Notes: generated from the sequence alone by a model not told the origin. Positions 14,567-23,941 are shown, counted from the stretch's first letter. The stretch: 41,220 bases of DNA from Erysipelotrichaceae bacterium (GCA_017405675.1 JAFRAB010000020.1:1-41220); one strand, 5' to 3'. Numbers and translations are program-made.

Positions 14567-16069
14567 TTGACTACAGAAGAATTATGGAAGAAATATAAGG
14601 AAAAACAGTTCGTTATTTCAGCTTATGAACTGTTGCTGAATACAACATATTATGACAGTGATACCATTGCCCCGGTAAAGGGACGGGATTACCGTAATGA
14701 ACGCATGGCTTATATCGGCGGTGAAGTCTTTGACATGCAGACTGATCCTGAATATATCGCCTTAAGAGAAGAACTGGCCGCCAGAGAAGATCTGGATGAA
14801 ACCAGCAGACAGATCCTTAAATGGGAATTAAAGGATCTGGAAAGCTTCAGATACATTCCAAAAGATGTCTATGTGGCTTATAACGAACTGACCATGAAGG
14901 CCAATGTCGTCTGGAAAGAAGCCAAGAACAGGAATGACTACAAGCTCTTTGAACCTTATCTGCTGAAGATAATCGAAATGAGAAAGGACATGCTGCAGTA
15001 CCGTCACAGTGATCTGCAGGGATATGATATCTATCTTTCAGATTATGAGCCGGGCATGACCGTAGAAAAATATGATCAGTTCTTTGATCTGATCAGGGAA
15101 AAACTGGTACCGCTGATCAAGAAGATCTCAGCAGCACCGCAGATCGATACATCCTTTACGAATTTATTCTATCCTGCTGACCGGCAGAGAAAGCTGATGT
15201 ATAAGATACTTGATTACATGAAGTTTGACCTGGAAGCAGGTGTACTGGGAGAGACGGAACATCCGTTTACCTCATCCATGAGCAAGAACGATGTTCGCGT
15301 AACCACGCACTATTACGAAAACAATATTCTGAGTTCCATTTTCTCAGTAATACATGAAGCAGGACATGCAACCTATAACTATCAGATCAGAGATGATCTG
15401 GCTGATACCTATGTCTTTGACAACATCAGCTCCGGCATGCATGAATCGCAGTCCCGTCTGATGGAAAACTACCTGGGCCGTAACATGGCCTTCTGGGATA
15501 ATCTGTATCCAGAGGCAAAGAAACTGTTCCCTGAACAGCTGAAAGACGTTGATCAGGAAACTTTTGTGAAAGCTGCCAATGCTTCGGTATGTTCACTGAT
15601 CAGAACGGAAGCCGACGAACTGACATATCCGTTACACATCCTGGTACGCTACGAAATTGAAAAGGGTATTTTCAACGGTACTGTAGATGTCAATAACCTG
15701 GAACAGATCTGGAATGATAAATATGAAGAGTATCTCGGTGTCAGACCGCAGAAGTCTTCTGAAGGGATTCTGCAGGATGTTCACTGGTCCGGCGGCAGCT
15801 TCGGTTATTTCCCGACCTATGCCTTAGGCAGCGGCTATGCTGCTCAGTTTATGGCAGCGATGAGAAAAGACCTCGATGTGGAAGCCTGCATGCATAATAA
15901 TGAGTTCCAGAAGATCAAGGACTGGTTAAAAGAACACATTCATCAGTATGGCGGACTGTATCTGCCGCAGAAGCAGATAGAGATCGCAACCGGTGAACCG
16001 TTTGATCCTAACTACTATGTAGATTATCTGACGGAAAAGTATTCAAAGCTTTACGGTATTCAGGAATAA
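14567..16069 (+). CDS. M32-family carboxypeptidase (Taq carboxypeptidase type)
   Basis: A 500-residue zinc metallocarboxypeptidase of family M32, which removes single residues from peptide C-termini in the cytoplasm. The zinc motif is His263-Glu-Ala-Gly-His267 in VIHEAGHATYN, with the third ligand Glu293 in HESQSRLMEN. The late NLEQIWNDKYEEYLGVRP and the VHWSGGSFGYFPTYALGSGYAAQ stretch are family signatures. Start codon is TTG at 14567, one base after the stop of the pyrophosphatase gene, with GGAGG at 14553-14557 nine bases upstream; no later ATG keeps the conserved N-terminus. Its place in a nucleoside operon may be only transcriptional convenience. Confidence 0.93.
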   Translation: MTTEELWKKYKEKQFVISAYELLLNTTYYDSDTIAPVKGRDYRNERMAYIGGEVFDMQTDPEYIALREELAAREDLDETSRQILKWELKDLESFRYIPKDVYVAYNELTMKANVVWKEAKNRNDYKLFEPYLLKIIEMRKDMLQYRHSDLQGYDIYLSDYEPGMTVEKYDQFFDLIREKLVPLIKKISAAPQIDTSFTNLFYPADRQRKLMYKILDYMKFDLEAGVLGETEHPFTSSMSKNDVRVTTHYYENNILSSIFSVIHEAGHATYNYQIRDDLADTYVFDNISSGMHESQSRLMENYLGRNMAFWDNLYPEAKKLFPEQLKDVDQETFVKAANASVCSLIRTEADELTYPLHILVRYEIEKGIFNGTVDVNNLEQIWNDKYEEYLGVRPQKSSEGILQDVHWSGGSFGYFPTYALGSGYAAQFMAAMRKDLDVEACMHNNEFQKIKDWLKEHIHQYGGLYLPQKQIEIATGEPFDPNYYVDYLTEKYSKLYGIQE

Positions 16070-18045
16070 TGAAGATACTTGAGCAGTCTGGTTACAGAGA
16101 ATATCTTGAAAAGACCTACAGCAGCTGGTTGGGTAAGATAATCGGTATCCGCCTGGGGGCTCCGATAGAAGGTTGGAGTTACTCTCAGATTCTAGAAAAA
16201 TATCCCGAAATCACTGACTATGTCTGTGATTACGGTATTTTTGCTGCGGATGATGATTCAAACGGACCTCTGTTCTTTGTCCGCAGTCTGCTTGATAAGA
16301 ATGATGTGACCCGGGAGGATATAGGGAATGCCTTCATGAACTATATCCAGGAATATTCCGGGTTTTTCTGGTGGGGCGGTCCGGGAGTTTCTTCCGAACA
16401 CACCGCCTATGAAAATCTGAAAAACGGCATTAAGGCTCCATTAAGCGGAAGCAAGAATACAAATGGTATAGTGATTGCCGAACAGATAGGCGGGCAGATC
16501 TTCTCAGACTGCTGGGGCTATGTAGCCGGTTATGATCCTGAGCTGGCCGTTTCATTAGCCCGTAAGGCTGCCAGTGTCACACATGATGAAAATGGTCTGG
16601 AAGGTGCTGCTTTTGTAGCAGCTTCCATTGTCTATGCCTATACCGAAAAAGACATTCATACAGTTATTGAAAAAGCTCTGAAACATCTGGATCCGGAAAT
16701 GGAATACCGGAGGGTATGCAGAGATATAATACGTTTCCACAGAGAAAATCCAAAAGACTGGCATGACTGTCTGAATTATATATTTGAGAATTACGGATAT
16801 GATAAGTATCCGGGGACATGTCATATAATTCCTAACACAGCTTTGATGATAATGGCCATGTGCTATGGTGAAGGGGATTTTGATAAGACCATGTGCATGC
16901 TTGTGCAGTCCGGCTGGGATACTGACTGTACAGCCGGTAATGTAGGCTCCATAATGGGAGCACTTGTCGGTCTGGAAGGCATTAATGAAAAGTGGATCAG
17001 ACCGGTAAATGACATTCTCAATGCATCAAGCTGCATAGGATGCCTTAACATACAGACGGTTTCGCAGTCAGCACAGCTGTTTGCTGCTCTGGCCATGAAA
17101 CTTAAGGGATATGAAATGCCTGTACCGCAGCATTTCTGTCTGCCGTATGCCAATGAGGGATTCTTCAGTAATGGAACTGTTGATGTGGAACAGGGAAAAC
17201 TGATAGCAGAAGGTAACGAACTGTATAAGTATGCCTACTATCTGCCTGACGATGTTTATGATGCCCGTTATGATCCGGTCTACAGCCCGCTGGTTTATCC
17301 AGGTGATATCATTGAATTTGATATTGAAGGAGAGGCAGCTGTCTTTACGGAAGACTGTGAAGGAAACAGATATACAGGTAATACGGGAACAGGCAGAGTG
17401 AGACTGAAAGTTCCTGCAGGTATTAACCTGACAGTACATCGATTCGGACTGCTGTTTAAAGGCAGGGTAGTTGTCCTAGATTACAGAATAATAAATGAAA
17501 GTAGTATTGATATAGATTTTACTGATTATAAATATGACGGGTATGGACCGAGATATGCCGGTGATACGCTTTATAACATCAGAGCAATGGTACCGCACAG
17601 TGGGCAGTGGAGTCTGTCGGAAAAGGGAATGACAGGTATTGCTGAAGAACATGCTCTGATAACTACCGGACCCCTGGATCTTGATTTATGTGAAGCGGAA
17701 ATGACTGCTGTAATGGAAGAGGGAAACAGTTGCTGCATAGTGTTTGACTGCACAGGATACAATCATTTTACGGCAGTGGGAATCTGTGAAAACGATATCG
17801 TTCTGTTCAGAAAAGACGATGAAATAAAAATATTGAAAAAACTGCCTTTTGACGGTTCGAAAACACCTAAACTTTCATTGAAAGTTAATATGTGTAATGG
17901 TAGAATAAATTGTAATGTAAATGAGTATGAACTCCGTTTTACTGTGCCTGTAGTCAGATACAGGGGAATCGCAGGAATTTACATTGAAACCGGAAAGGTT
18001 ACTGTCAGTGGTTTTAAATTGCATGGTCAATTTAAGATAGAGTAA
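16069..18045 (+). CDS. ADP-ribosylglycohydrolase-fold enzyme with C-terminal beta domain
   Basis: A 658-residue protein. Residues 1 to about 350 are the all-helical ADP-ribosylglycohydrolase (DraG/ARH) domain: the opening SSWLGKIIGIRLGAPIEGW, the first metal cluster Asp61-Asp62-Asp63 in AADDDSN, and the second in WDTDCTAGNVGSIMGALVG (Asp284, Asp286). These are the dimetal ligands, so activity is likely. The rest, about 370-658, is beta-rich and ends like a concanavalin-type sandwich (INCNVNEYELRFTV, GIAGIYIETGKVTVSGF); its role is unknown. The ATG overlaps the stop of the carboxypeptidase gene by one base. The nucleoside-binding lipoprotein gene starts 17 bases after the stop. The family cleaves N- or O-glycosidic bonds of ADP-ribose; here a ribonucleoside or similar glycoside is a plausible substrate, by context only. 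Confidence 0.85.
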   Translation: MKILEQSGYREYLEKTYSSWLGKIIGIRLGAPIEGWSYSQILEKYPEITDYVCDYGIFAADDDSNGPLFFVRSLLDKNDVTREDIGNAFMNYIQEYSGFFWWGGPGVSSEHTAYENLKNGIKAPLSGSKNTNGIVIAEQIGGQIFSDCWGYVAGYDPELAVSLARKAASVTHDENGLEGAAFVAASIVYAYTEKDIHTVIEKALKHLDPEMEYRRVCRDIIRFHRENPKDWHDCLNYIFENYGYDKYPGTCHIIPNTALMIMAMCYGEGDFDKTMCMLVQSGWDTDCTAGNVGSIMGALVGLEGINEKWIRPVNDILNASSCIGCLNIQTVSQSAQLFAALAMKLKGYEMPVPQHFCLPYANEGFFSNGTVDVEQGKLIAEGNELYKYAYYLPDDVYDARYDPVYSPLVYPGDIIEFDIEGEAAVFTEDCEGNRYTGNTGTGRVRLKVPAGINLTVHRFGLLFKGRVVVLDYRIINESSIDIDFTDYKYDGYGPRYAGDTLYNIRAMVPHSGQWSLSEKGMTGIAEEHALITTGPLDLDLCEAEMTAVMEEGNSCCIVFDCTGYNHFTAVGICENDIVLFRKDDEIKILKKLPFDGSKTPKLSLKVNMCNGRINCNVNEYELRFTVPVVRYRGIAGIYIETGKVTVSGFKLHGQFKIE

Positions 18046-18062
18046 AGAAAGGGAGAAATGAA

Positions 18063-19190
18063 ATGAAAAAATTACTCACAATTTTACTGGTTGTCCTGAT
18101 GGCCTTCTCATTCGCAGGATGCGGAAAAGATGATGGCGGCGACACACCAAAACCAGCCGATGATGTAAAGAAGGTTGTAGTCTTATTACCATTCACAGGC
18201 GACAACTCTTACTTCGACACATTAGCCAGAGGCGTTGAAACTGCTAAGACACAGTTCGCCGGCAAGGTAGAAGTTGAATTAGTAGAAGTAGGCAATACTC
18301 AGGAAAAGGCTACTTGGGATGCAGCATTTGATGAATACTGCGAAGACGGCAAGTATGACCTCGTAGTAAGTGGTAACAACTCTTACGAAGAATTCTTATT
18401 TGCTGCTGCAAAGAGATATCCAGATCAGATGTTCATGAACTTTGACTATTCTTCATTACCAGAAGGATGGACAGAAATCCCTAGCAACGTTTACTGTGTA
18501 ACTTACGCATTAGACGACTTAGGTTATGTTGTTGGCGCATTATCAGCAGCATTAACAAAGACTAACAAGGTCGGCGTTGTTGTTGGTATGTCTAACCAGG
18601 CTATGGACCAGTTCATTGGTGGCTGGTGCCAGATCCTTGAAGCACAGGGTAAGGAATACTATGTACGTTATGCTTCTGACAAGGTATCAACTGGCTTCTT
18701 CGCTAACCCAGGTGTTGGTAAGGAAATCACTGATGACTTAGTAAAAGCAGGCTGTGACGTTGTATGGCAGGTTGCTGGTGGTACAGGCGCAGGCGTTATT
18801 CAGTCATGTGCTGAAAACGGCGTTTGGGCTGTTGGTGTTGACCAGGACCAGTATGCACAGTTTATCGATACTCAGCCAGACTGGGCTGCAGCTATCGTTA
18901 CTTCTGCATTAAAGAACTCTGACGTTGCATTAGTAGAATGCATCAGATTAGTTTCTGAAGGCAAGTTCCAGGAAAAATTAGGAAAGTCTGAAGCTTGGGG
19001 TATCGCTTTAAACGGTGTTGGTATCGCTGAAAATGATTACTACAAGGAAAAAGTTCCAGCTGATATTCAGGCAGCAGTAAAGGATACTTTACAGCAGGTT
19101 ACTGATGGTAAGGTTGAAGTTGTTGATACAATGGAAATGACACCAGATCAGTGGCAGCAGTGGCATGATACAAATACCACAAAGTATTAA
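18063..19190 (+). CDS. BMP-family nucleoside-binding lipoprotein of an ABC importer
   Basis: Substrate-binding lipoprotein of the BMP/PnrA family, which captures purine (and often other) nucleosides outside the cell. The signal peptide ends at lipobox SFAGC (Cys20). Family features follow: VVVLLPFTGDNSYFDTLARG, the DLVVSGNNSYEE stretch, YALDDLGYVVGALSAALTKTNKVGVVVGM, and WAVGVDQDQYAQF. Length (375) is normal. Codon use differs from its neighbours: leucine is mostly TTA and proline CCA, as expected for a very highly made protein. The ribosome site GGGAG precedes ATG 18063. A hairpin after the stop probably keeps its mRNA more abundant than that of the transporter genes downstream. Confidence 0.93.
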   Translation: MKKLLTILLVVLMAFSFAGCGKDDGGDTPKPADDVKKVVVLLPFTGDNSYFDTLARGVETAKTQFAGKVEVELVEVGNTQEKATWDAAFDEYCEDGKYDLVVSGNNSYEEFLFAAAKRYPDQMFMNFDYSSLPEGWTEIPSNVYCVTYALDDLGYVVGALSAALTKTNKVGVVVGMSNQAMDQFIGGWCQILEAQGKEYYVRYASDKVSTGFFANPGVGKEITDDLVKAGCDVVWQVAGGTGAGVIQSCAENGVWAVGVDQDQYAQFIDTQPDWAAAIVTSALKNSDVALVECIRLVSEGKFQEKLGKSEAWGIALNGVGIAENDYYKEKVPADIQAAVKDTLQQVTDGKVEVVDTMEMTPDQWQQWHDTNTTKY

Positions 19191-19216
19191 AATCTAAAAA
19201 TAATCTATCAAAAGGT

Positions 19217-19251
19217 AATATGCTCTATTAACGCTTTTAATAGAGCATATT
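19217..19251 (+). terminator. hairpin between binding-protein and ATPase genes
   Basis: A perfect 14-bp stem (19217-19230 with 19238-19251, AATATGCTCTATTA arm) with a seven-base loop is followed by only a short T stretch. It probably acts as a partial terminator or as a 3' stabiliser of the binding-protein mRNA. Confidence 0.75.
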
Positions 19252-19274
19252 TTCTAAAGTAAACAGGAGGATAT

Positions 19275-20837
19275 ATGGCTGAAACTATTTTGAAACTTGA
19301 GAAGATCACGAAGGTTTACGGCAATGGTGTCGTAGCTAACCGTGATGTTAACATTGAGTTTAAAAAAGGTGAAATCCATTCAATAGTAGGAGAGAACGGT
19401 GCTGGAAAGTCAACACTGATGAAGATCATTTTCGGTATTGAGGAACCAAGCAGCGGAACGGTCGAATACAAGGGTAAGCCTGCTAATTTCCATGGCTCCA
19501 TGGAAGCTATCAAAGCCGGTATTGGAATGGTGCACCAGCACTTTATGTTAATTCCTTCATTCAGTGTTGTAGACAACATTATTTTAGGTGACGAACCTGT
19601 CAAGGGCTTGTTTATTGACAAGGCCAGTGCTGTAAAGAAGACTCAGGAACTTTCAGACAAATATAACTTTGAACTGAACGTTAATGACCTTGTTTCCACA
19701 CTGTCAGTTGCCAAGCGTCAGAAAGTTGAGATTCTGAAGACTTTGTACCGTGATGCAGAGCTTATCATACTTGACGAACCTACATCAGTATTAACACCAC
19801 AGGAAACTCAGGAACTGTTTGAACAGCTCAGAGGATTCACTAAACAGGGACATACCATTATTTTCATTTCTCACAAACTTGATGAAGTTAAGCAGATCTC
19901 AGACAGAATTACGGTTCTGAGAAACGGCGTAAGTAAGGGCACATATAACAATGATGAACTTACGATGGCACAGCTGACAAATCTTATCATTGACCGTGAC
20001 CTTGAAAACGATATGGATGAATTCAAGACACACAAGGACTTCGGCGGCAAGAATGCTCTCGAAGTCAGAAATATAGTGATGAAGCATCACAGCAAGAACA
20101 TTCTGGATGACATCTCATTCGCTGTTAAGAAGGGTGAGATCCTGGGTGTTGCCGGTGTTGACGGCAACGGACAGGTTGACCTGGTAAAGACCATCGTAGG
20201 TCTGGAGCAGGTTGAATATTCAGGTGATGTAATCATCAACGGCGAAAAAGTTAACGACAAGACCGTTAAGGAACGCCGTAACATGGGCATGGCTTATATT
20301 CCGGAAGACAGAATGGTAGACGGCATTTCCGGAACTCTGCCTATTTCCGATAATATGGTTTCCACATATTATGACCGTGACGATGTCAGCAAGGGAGCAT
20401 TGCTCGACAACAAGGCCATTGACAGAATTTCCGATGAACTGATCGAAAAATTCGCTGTCAAGGCTAAAAACAACGCTGTAGCTGTCGGAAGTCTTTCCGG
20501 CGGTAACGTTCAGAAGGTCGTTGTTGCCAGAGAGCACAACACCATTCCTAACCTGATGATTGCTGAACAGCCGACTCACGGTATCGATATCGGTTCTGCA
20601 GAACTTGTTCACCACAAGCTGATCGAATTAAGAAACGAAGGCGCCGGTGTACTGCTGGTATCTGCAGACCTGAACGAAGTAATTGATATCTCAGACAGAA
20701 TCATCGTCATGTTTGAAGGCCACATTGCCGGTTACTTCCCGGATGCCAACAACATCGATGAAACTGAACTGGGTATGTACATGCTCGGAGTCAAGAGACA
20801 GACTCCTGAAGAGATCGGAGGTGCTTTAAATGACTAA
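19275..20837 (+). CDS. nucleoside ABC importer, tandem ATP-binding protein
   Basis: A 520-residue protein with two ABC ATPase domains, of the type that powers BMP-linked nucleoside importers (NupO/YufO-like). Domain 1 has Walker A GENGAGKST (about residues 40-48), signature LSVAKRQKVE and Walker B IILDEPTS. Domain 2 has a degenerate Walker A (GVDGNGQVD, no Lys), normal for the second half in this family, and LSGGNVQKVVVARE as signature. It overlaps the first permease gene by eight bases. An AGGAGG ribosome site (19266-19271) precedes ATG 19275. Confidence 0.95.
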   Translation: MAETILKLEKITKVYGNGVVANRDVNIEFKKGEIHSIVGENGAGKSTLMKIIFGIEEPSSGTVEYKGKPANFHGSMEAIKAGIGMVHQHFMLIPSFSVVDNIILGDEPVKGLFIDKASAVKKTQELSDKYNFELNVNDLVSTLSVAKRQKVEILKTLYRDAELIILDEPTSVLTPQETQELFEQLRGFTKQGHTIIFISHKLDEVKQISDRITVLRNGVSKGTYNNDELTMAQLTNLIIDRDLENDMDEFKTHKDFGGKNALEVRNIVMKHHSKNILDDISFAVKKGEILGVAGVDGNGQVDLVKTIVGLEQVEYSGDVIINGEKVNDKTVKERRNMGMAYIPEDRMVDGISGTLPISDNMVSTYYDRDDVSKGALLDNKAIDRISDELIEKFAVKAKNNAVAVGSLSGGNVQKVVVAREHNTIPNLMIAEQPTHGIDIGSAELVHHKLIELRNEGAGVLLVSADLNEVIDISDRIIVMFEGHIAGYFPDANNIDETELGMYMLGVKRQTPEEIGGALND

Positions 20838-21927
20838 TAAAAAAGCCAAGAAACTGGATCTTTCCATCACCAATGAAACGGTATTCAGTTTTGTAAAGAC
20901 ATTTATCGCTATTCTGATCGCTCTGGCCATTACCTTTGTGGTACTGTGCGTAGTCAGTAAGAACCCTGTTAATGCGTTTGTCACGATCTTGACCGGTGCC
21001 TTACGTAAGACGAGATATATCGGTTTGGTTCTGGAAAGAACTGTTCCTTATACCTTTGCCGGTCTGGCCTGCGGCTTACTGTTCAAGGCAGGATTCTTCA
21101 ACCTCGGTGCTGAAGGCATCTTCGTAATGAGCGGTCTTCTTATCAGTATCGTTGCCATTAACCCGATCACCACATCACCGATTCTGCATCCGCTGATCGC
21201 CATCGTTGCCGGTGCTCTGGTAGGCGGCGTATTAATGCTGATTCCGGCTTATTTCAAAGCCAAGTTCAACGCTAACGAACTCGTTATCTCACTGATGTTA
21301 AACTCCATCTATGTAGCAATAGCTACTTATGTAGTAAGAAACTACTTCCTGTCACAGTCTACTTCACTGATTGCGACACCTACATTCCTGGAGACAGCCA
21401 CGATAGGCTACATCATTGATAAATATCATGTCAGTATCATGTTTGTTCTGATGTTGATAGCTGTAATCGGATTACAGTTTGTTCTGAAAAAGACCAAATT
21501 CGGTTATCAGGTCAGACTGGCCGGTACCAACCCTAGCTTTGCAGAATACTCAGGTATCGATTCCTTCAAGCTGGCCATGAAGACCAACTTCATCGCCGGT
21601 ATGCTGGCAGGCATCGGTTCTGCTGCACAGATCCTGACTCAGGCTTCAAACTTCCAGCCTTCAACCACTGTTACCAACATTGGTTTTACCGGAAGCTTGC
21701 TGGCCATGTTAGGCCGTAACAATCCAATAGGTATCCTGGTTTCCACATTCTTCATCAAGTATCTGGAACAGGGAACAAGTGTTCTGTATTACAACGATAC
21801 ATCAGTACCTAGCGAAATCATCGCTATCGTACAGGGCGTCGTCGTTCTATTAGTATCATCTCAGTATTTCCTGAAGAAATTCAGAGAAAAGAAACTGCTG
21901 CAGGAGGGGCTGAACGAACATGAGTAA
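20830..21927 (+). CDS. nucleoside ABC importer permease 1
   Basis: A 365-residue integral membrane permease of the branched-chain amino acid/nucleoside type (NupP/YufP-like), with about nine to ten hydrophobic segments. The conserved cytoplasmic loop VRLAGTNPSFAEYSGIDSFKLAM contacts the ATPase, and PYTFAGLACGLLFKAGFFNLGAEGIF is the typical N-terminal membrane signature. It overlaps the ATPase gene by eight bases and the second permease gene by eight bases, so translation of all three is coupled. Confidence 0.93.
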   Translation: MTNKKAKKLDLSITNETVFSFVKTFIAILIALAITFVVLCVVSKNPVNAFVTILTGALRKTRYIGLVLERTVPYTFAGLACGLLFKAGFFNLGAEGIFVMSGLLISIVAINPITTSPILHPLIAIVAGALVGGVLMLIPAYFKAKFNANELVISLMLNSIYVAIATYVVRNYFLSQSTSLIATPTFLETATIGYIIDKYHVSIMFVLMLIAVIGLQFVLKKTKFGYQVRLAGTNPSFAEYSGIDSFKLAMKTNFIAGMLAGIGSAAQILTQASNFQPSTTVTNIGFTGSLLAMLGRNNPIGILVSTFFIKYLEQGTSVLYYNDTSVPSEIIAIVQGVVVLLVSSQYFLKKFREKKLLQEGLNEHE

Positions 21928-22837
21928 TCTGTTTACATTGGAATTCATTACAGTCATCATAAGACTGACAACTCCGATCCTGTTTGCCAGCCTGGCATCT
22001 TTCGCCGCTGCCGTAACAGGTATTGGCAATATCGCCATCGAAGGTATAATGACCATGAGTGCCTTATTCGGTATCATTGGTTCCAACCTGACTCAGAGTG
22101 CCGTTCTGGGAACTCTGATCGGTGTGCTGATCGGTGTCATAATTGCCATGTCAATTGCCTTCTTCTCCATGAGATTAGGCGCCAATGCTGTTCTGGTAGG
22201 TATTGCCATGAACACATTCTCAAGCTCACTGGCTCTGTTCATTCTGTACCAGTTTACAGGTGAAAAGGGATCAAGTGCCAGCCTGCTGGCTCCGACTCTG
22301 GGAAGCTGGAACATTCCTGTTCTTAAGGATATCCCAATCCTGGGTACATTACTGTCCGGACATCTGGTACTTGTTTATGTATCAGTAATACTGGCACTGT
22401 TATTCTATATCCTTACTTATAAGACTCCGTTAGGAATGAGAATGAGAGCCTGCGGACTTAACCCGGATGCTGCCAAGACAGCCGGTATCAACGTTCAGAG
22501 ATTACAGGTATTATCACTGATCTTCTCAGGTATCTTCGCTGCTTTAGGCGGAATCTATCTGTCAATGAACTATGGTAAGATCTATGTTAACGGTATCGTA
22601 GCCGGACAGGGCTGGATGGGTATCGCTGCTAACGGTGTAGCTAACGGCAGTTATGGATTACTGCTTATTGCTGCTCTGGTATTCGGTGCCTTCAGAGCCT
22701 TCGCTATCAAGGTTAACATTCCTAGATTCGGTGACCTGGTCGGTGCCGTACCATATTTCGCAGTTTTCGTAACTATCATTGCTCTGGCTGTAATCAATAC
22801 TATCAGAGTCAAGAAAGGTAATGTTGCTGAAGAATGA
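21920..22837 (+). CDS. nucleoside ABC importer permease 2
   Basis: A 305-residue integral membrane permease (NupQ/YufQ-like), partner of the first. The signature ITRLTTPILFASLASFAAAVTG-like opening, NIAIEGIMTMSALFG and the loop MRACGLNPDAAKTAGINVQ are visible, with about eight hydrophobic segments. The start overlaps the preceding gene; the last codon overlaps the nucleoside hydrolase start by four bases (ATGA). An AGGAGGGG ribosome site lies at 21902-21909. Confidence 0.93.
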   Translation: MSNLFTLEFITVIIRLTTPILFASLASFAAAVTGIGNIAIEGIMTMSALFGIIGSNLTQSAVLGTLIGVLIGVIIAMSIAFFSMRLGANAVLVGIAMNTFSSSLALFILYQFTGEKGSSASLLAPTLGSWNIPVLKDIPILGTLLSGHLVLVYVSVILALLFYILTYKTPLGMRMRACGLNPDAAKTAGINVQRLQVLSLIFSGIFAALGGIYLSMNYGKIYVNGIVAGQGWMGIAANGVANGSYGLLLIAALVFGAFRAFAIKVNIPRFGDLVGAVPYFAVFVTIIALAVINTIRVKKGNVAEE

Positions 22838-23772
22838 GGAACATTATAATCGACTGTGATCCGGGACATGATGATATCATTGCCATCCTGACTGCCATTG
22901 CACATAAGGAAGAATTCAATATTCTGGGTATCACAACCGTTGCCGGAAACCAGACTCTCGAAAAGGTAACCAATAACATTCTGAAGGTTCTGGACTTCGT
23001 AGGAGTAAAATATCCTGTCAGCAAGGGTTATTCATCACCACTGGTAAAACCGCTGGATGTTCAGCCTCTGGCACACGGTGCCACCGGCATGGACGGTCCG
23101 CAGATTCCTGACGCTGTCAGTAAGCCTACAGGCATGCATGCCATCGAGTTCATGAAAAAAACTCTGACGGAAGCAGAAGGGAAGATAACCATTGTGTGTA
23201 TCGGACCTCTGACCAATATGGGTATATTCCTGAAGACTTATCCGGAACTGGCTGAGAAAATTGAATGCATCGCCATCATGGGCGGGGGAGTTTACAACGG
23301 TAATACACTGCCTAAGGCTGAATTCAACATCTATCATGATCCTGATGCTGCCAAGATCGTCTTCGATTCAGGCGTTAAGATCATCATGGCCGGTCTGGAA
23401 GTATGCTATTCAGGAAGCATTCTGCTGACAGAAACGGAAAAGTTCGCTGAAGGCGGCAGAATATCACACTTTGTATATGATCTGATGAAGTTCTATCAGG
23501 GCTATGCCATAAGACATGGCTGGGACAGAACAGCTATCTTCGATGCCATTCCATTCATTTATCTCATGCATCCTGAACTGTTTAAGACAAAGGAATATGA
23601 GGTAAACATTGAAACAGATGGTAAATACTGCCGCGGCATGACAGTAGTAGATACCAGAGGATATCAGGGTGAACTCCATAATCCGAAGACCGTACTGCTG
23701 GAAGCAGACCGTGAGGCCGTGGTAAAGATACTGTTTGATTCCATGGCTGAACTCGACAGAGTATACGGTTAG
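22834..23772 (+). CDS. inosine-uridine-preferring-type nucleoside hydrolase
   Basis: A 312-residue ribonucleoside hydrolase that cuts the N-glycosidic bond of imported nucleosides to give ribose and base. The Ca-binding opening is IIIDCDPGHDDIIAI (Asp7, Asp9, Asp13, Asp14), followed by the Asn region GITTVAGNQTLEKVTNN and MGGGVYNGNTLPKAEFNIYHDPDAA. The usual C-terminal HDP motif reads FDA (Phe236-Asp237-Ala238): the metal Asp is kept but the His that usually helps protonate the leaving base is missing. The ATG overlaps the permease gene stop. A strong terminator follows. It completes the nucleoside uptake and cleavage pathway encoded by this operon. Confidence 0.92.
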   Translation: MRNIIIDCDPGHDDIIAILTAIAHKEEFNILGITTVAGNQTLEKVTNNILKVLDFVGVKYPVSKGYSSPLVKPLDVQPLAHGATGMDGPQIPDAVSKPTGMHAIEFMKKTLTEAEGKITIVCIGPLTNMGIFLKTYPELAEKIECIAIMGGGVYNGNTLPKAEFNIYHDPDAAKIVFDSGVKIIMAGLEVCYSGSILLTETEKFAEGGRISHFVYDLMKFYQGYAIRHGWDRTAIFDAIPFIYLMHPELFKTKEYEVNIETDGKYCRGMTVVDTRGYQGELHNPKTVLLEADREAVVKILFDSMAELDRVYG

Positions 23773-23780
23773 AATCTTAT

Positions 23781-23808
23781 AAAAAAGGCACTGAAAAGTG
23801 CCTTTTTT
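23781..23808 (+). terminator. terminator of the nucleoside operon
   Basis: A 12-bp stem AAAAAAGGCACT/AGTGCCTTTTTT closed by a stable GAAA tetraloop, with a T run. It ends the run of genes from 12946. Confidence 0.95.
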
Positions 23809-23848
23809 CGTCGTAAAAATGTATATTTTTAAGAAATATGTAAAATTT

Positions 23849-23864
23849 ATGAAATCGATTTCAT
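23849..23864. promoter_or_regulatory. perfect cre-like operator upstream of the starch locus
   Basis: ATGAAATCGATTTCAT is a perfect 16-base palindrome and its core TGAAATCGATTTCA matches the CcpA consensus TGWNANCGNTNWCA at every position. It lies about 78 bases before ATG 23942, ahead of a possible promoter (TTGTAC 23869-23874 and TATTAT 23894-23899, spacing a long 19). It would fit CcpA catabolite control or a LacI-family maltose repressor. Confidence 0.7.
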
Positions 23865-23941
23865 GTTTTTGTACAAATGTGAAATTTTTGTGATATTATT
23901 AAATTGACTAAAAAGCTAACAGCATAAGAAGGAGAAATGAT

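Noticed and set aside
19275..20837. The missing Walker A Lys in the second ATPase half looked like a defect.
   Set aside because: This degenerate form is normal for tandem ATPases of nucleoside and pentose importers.
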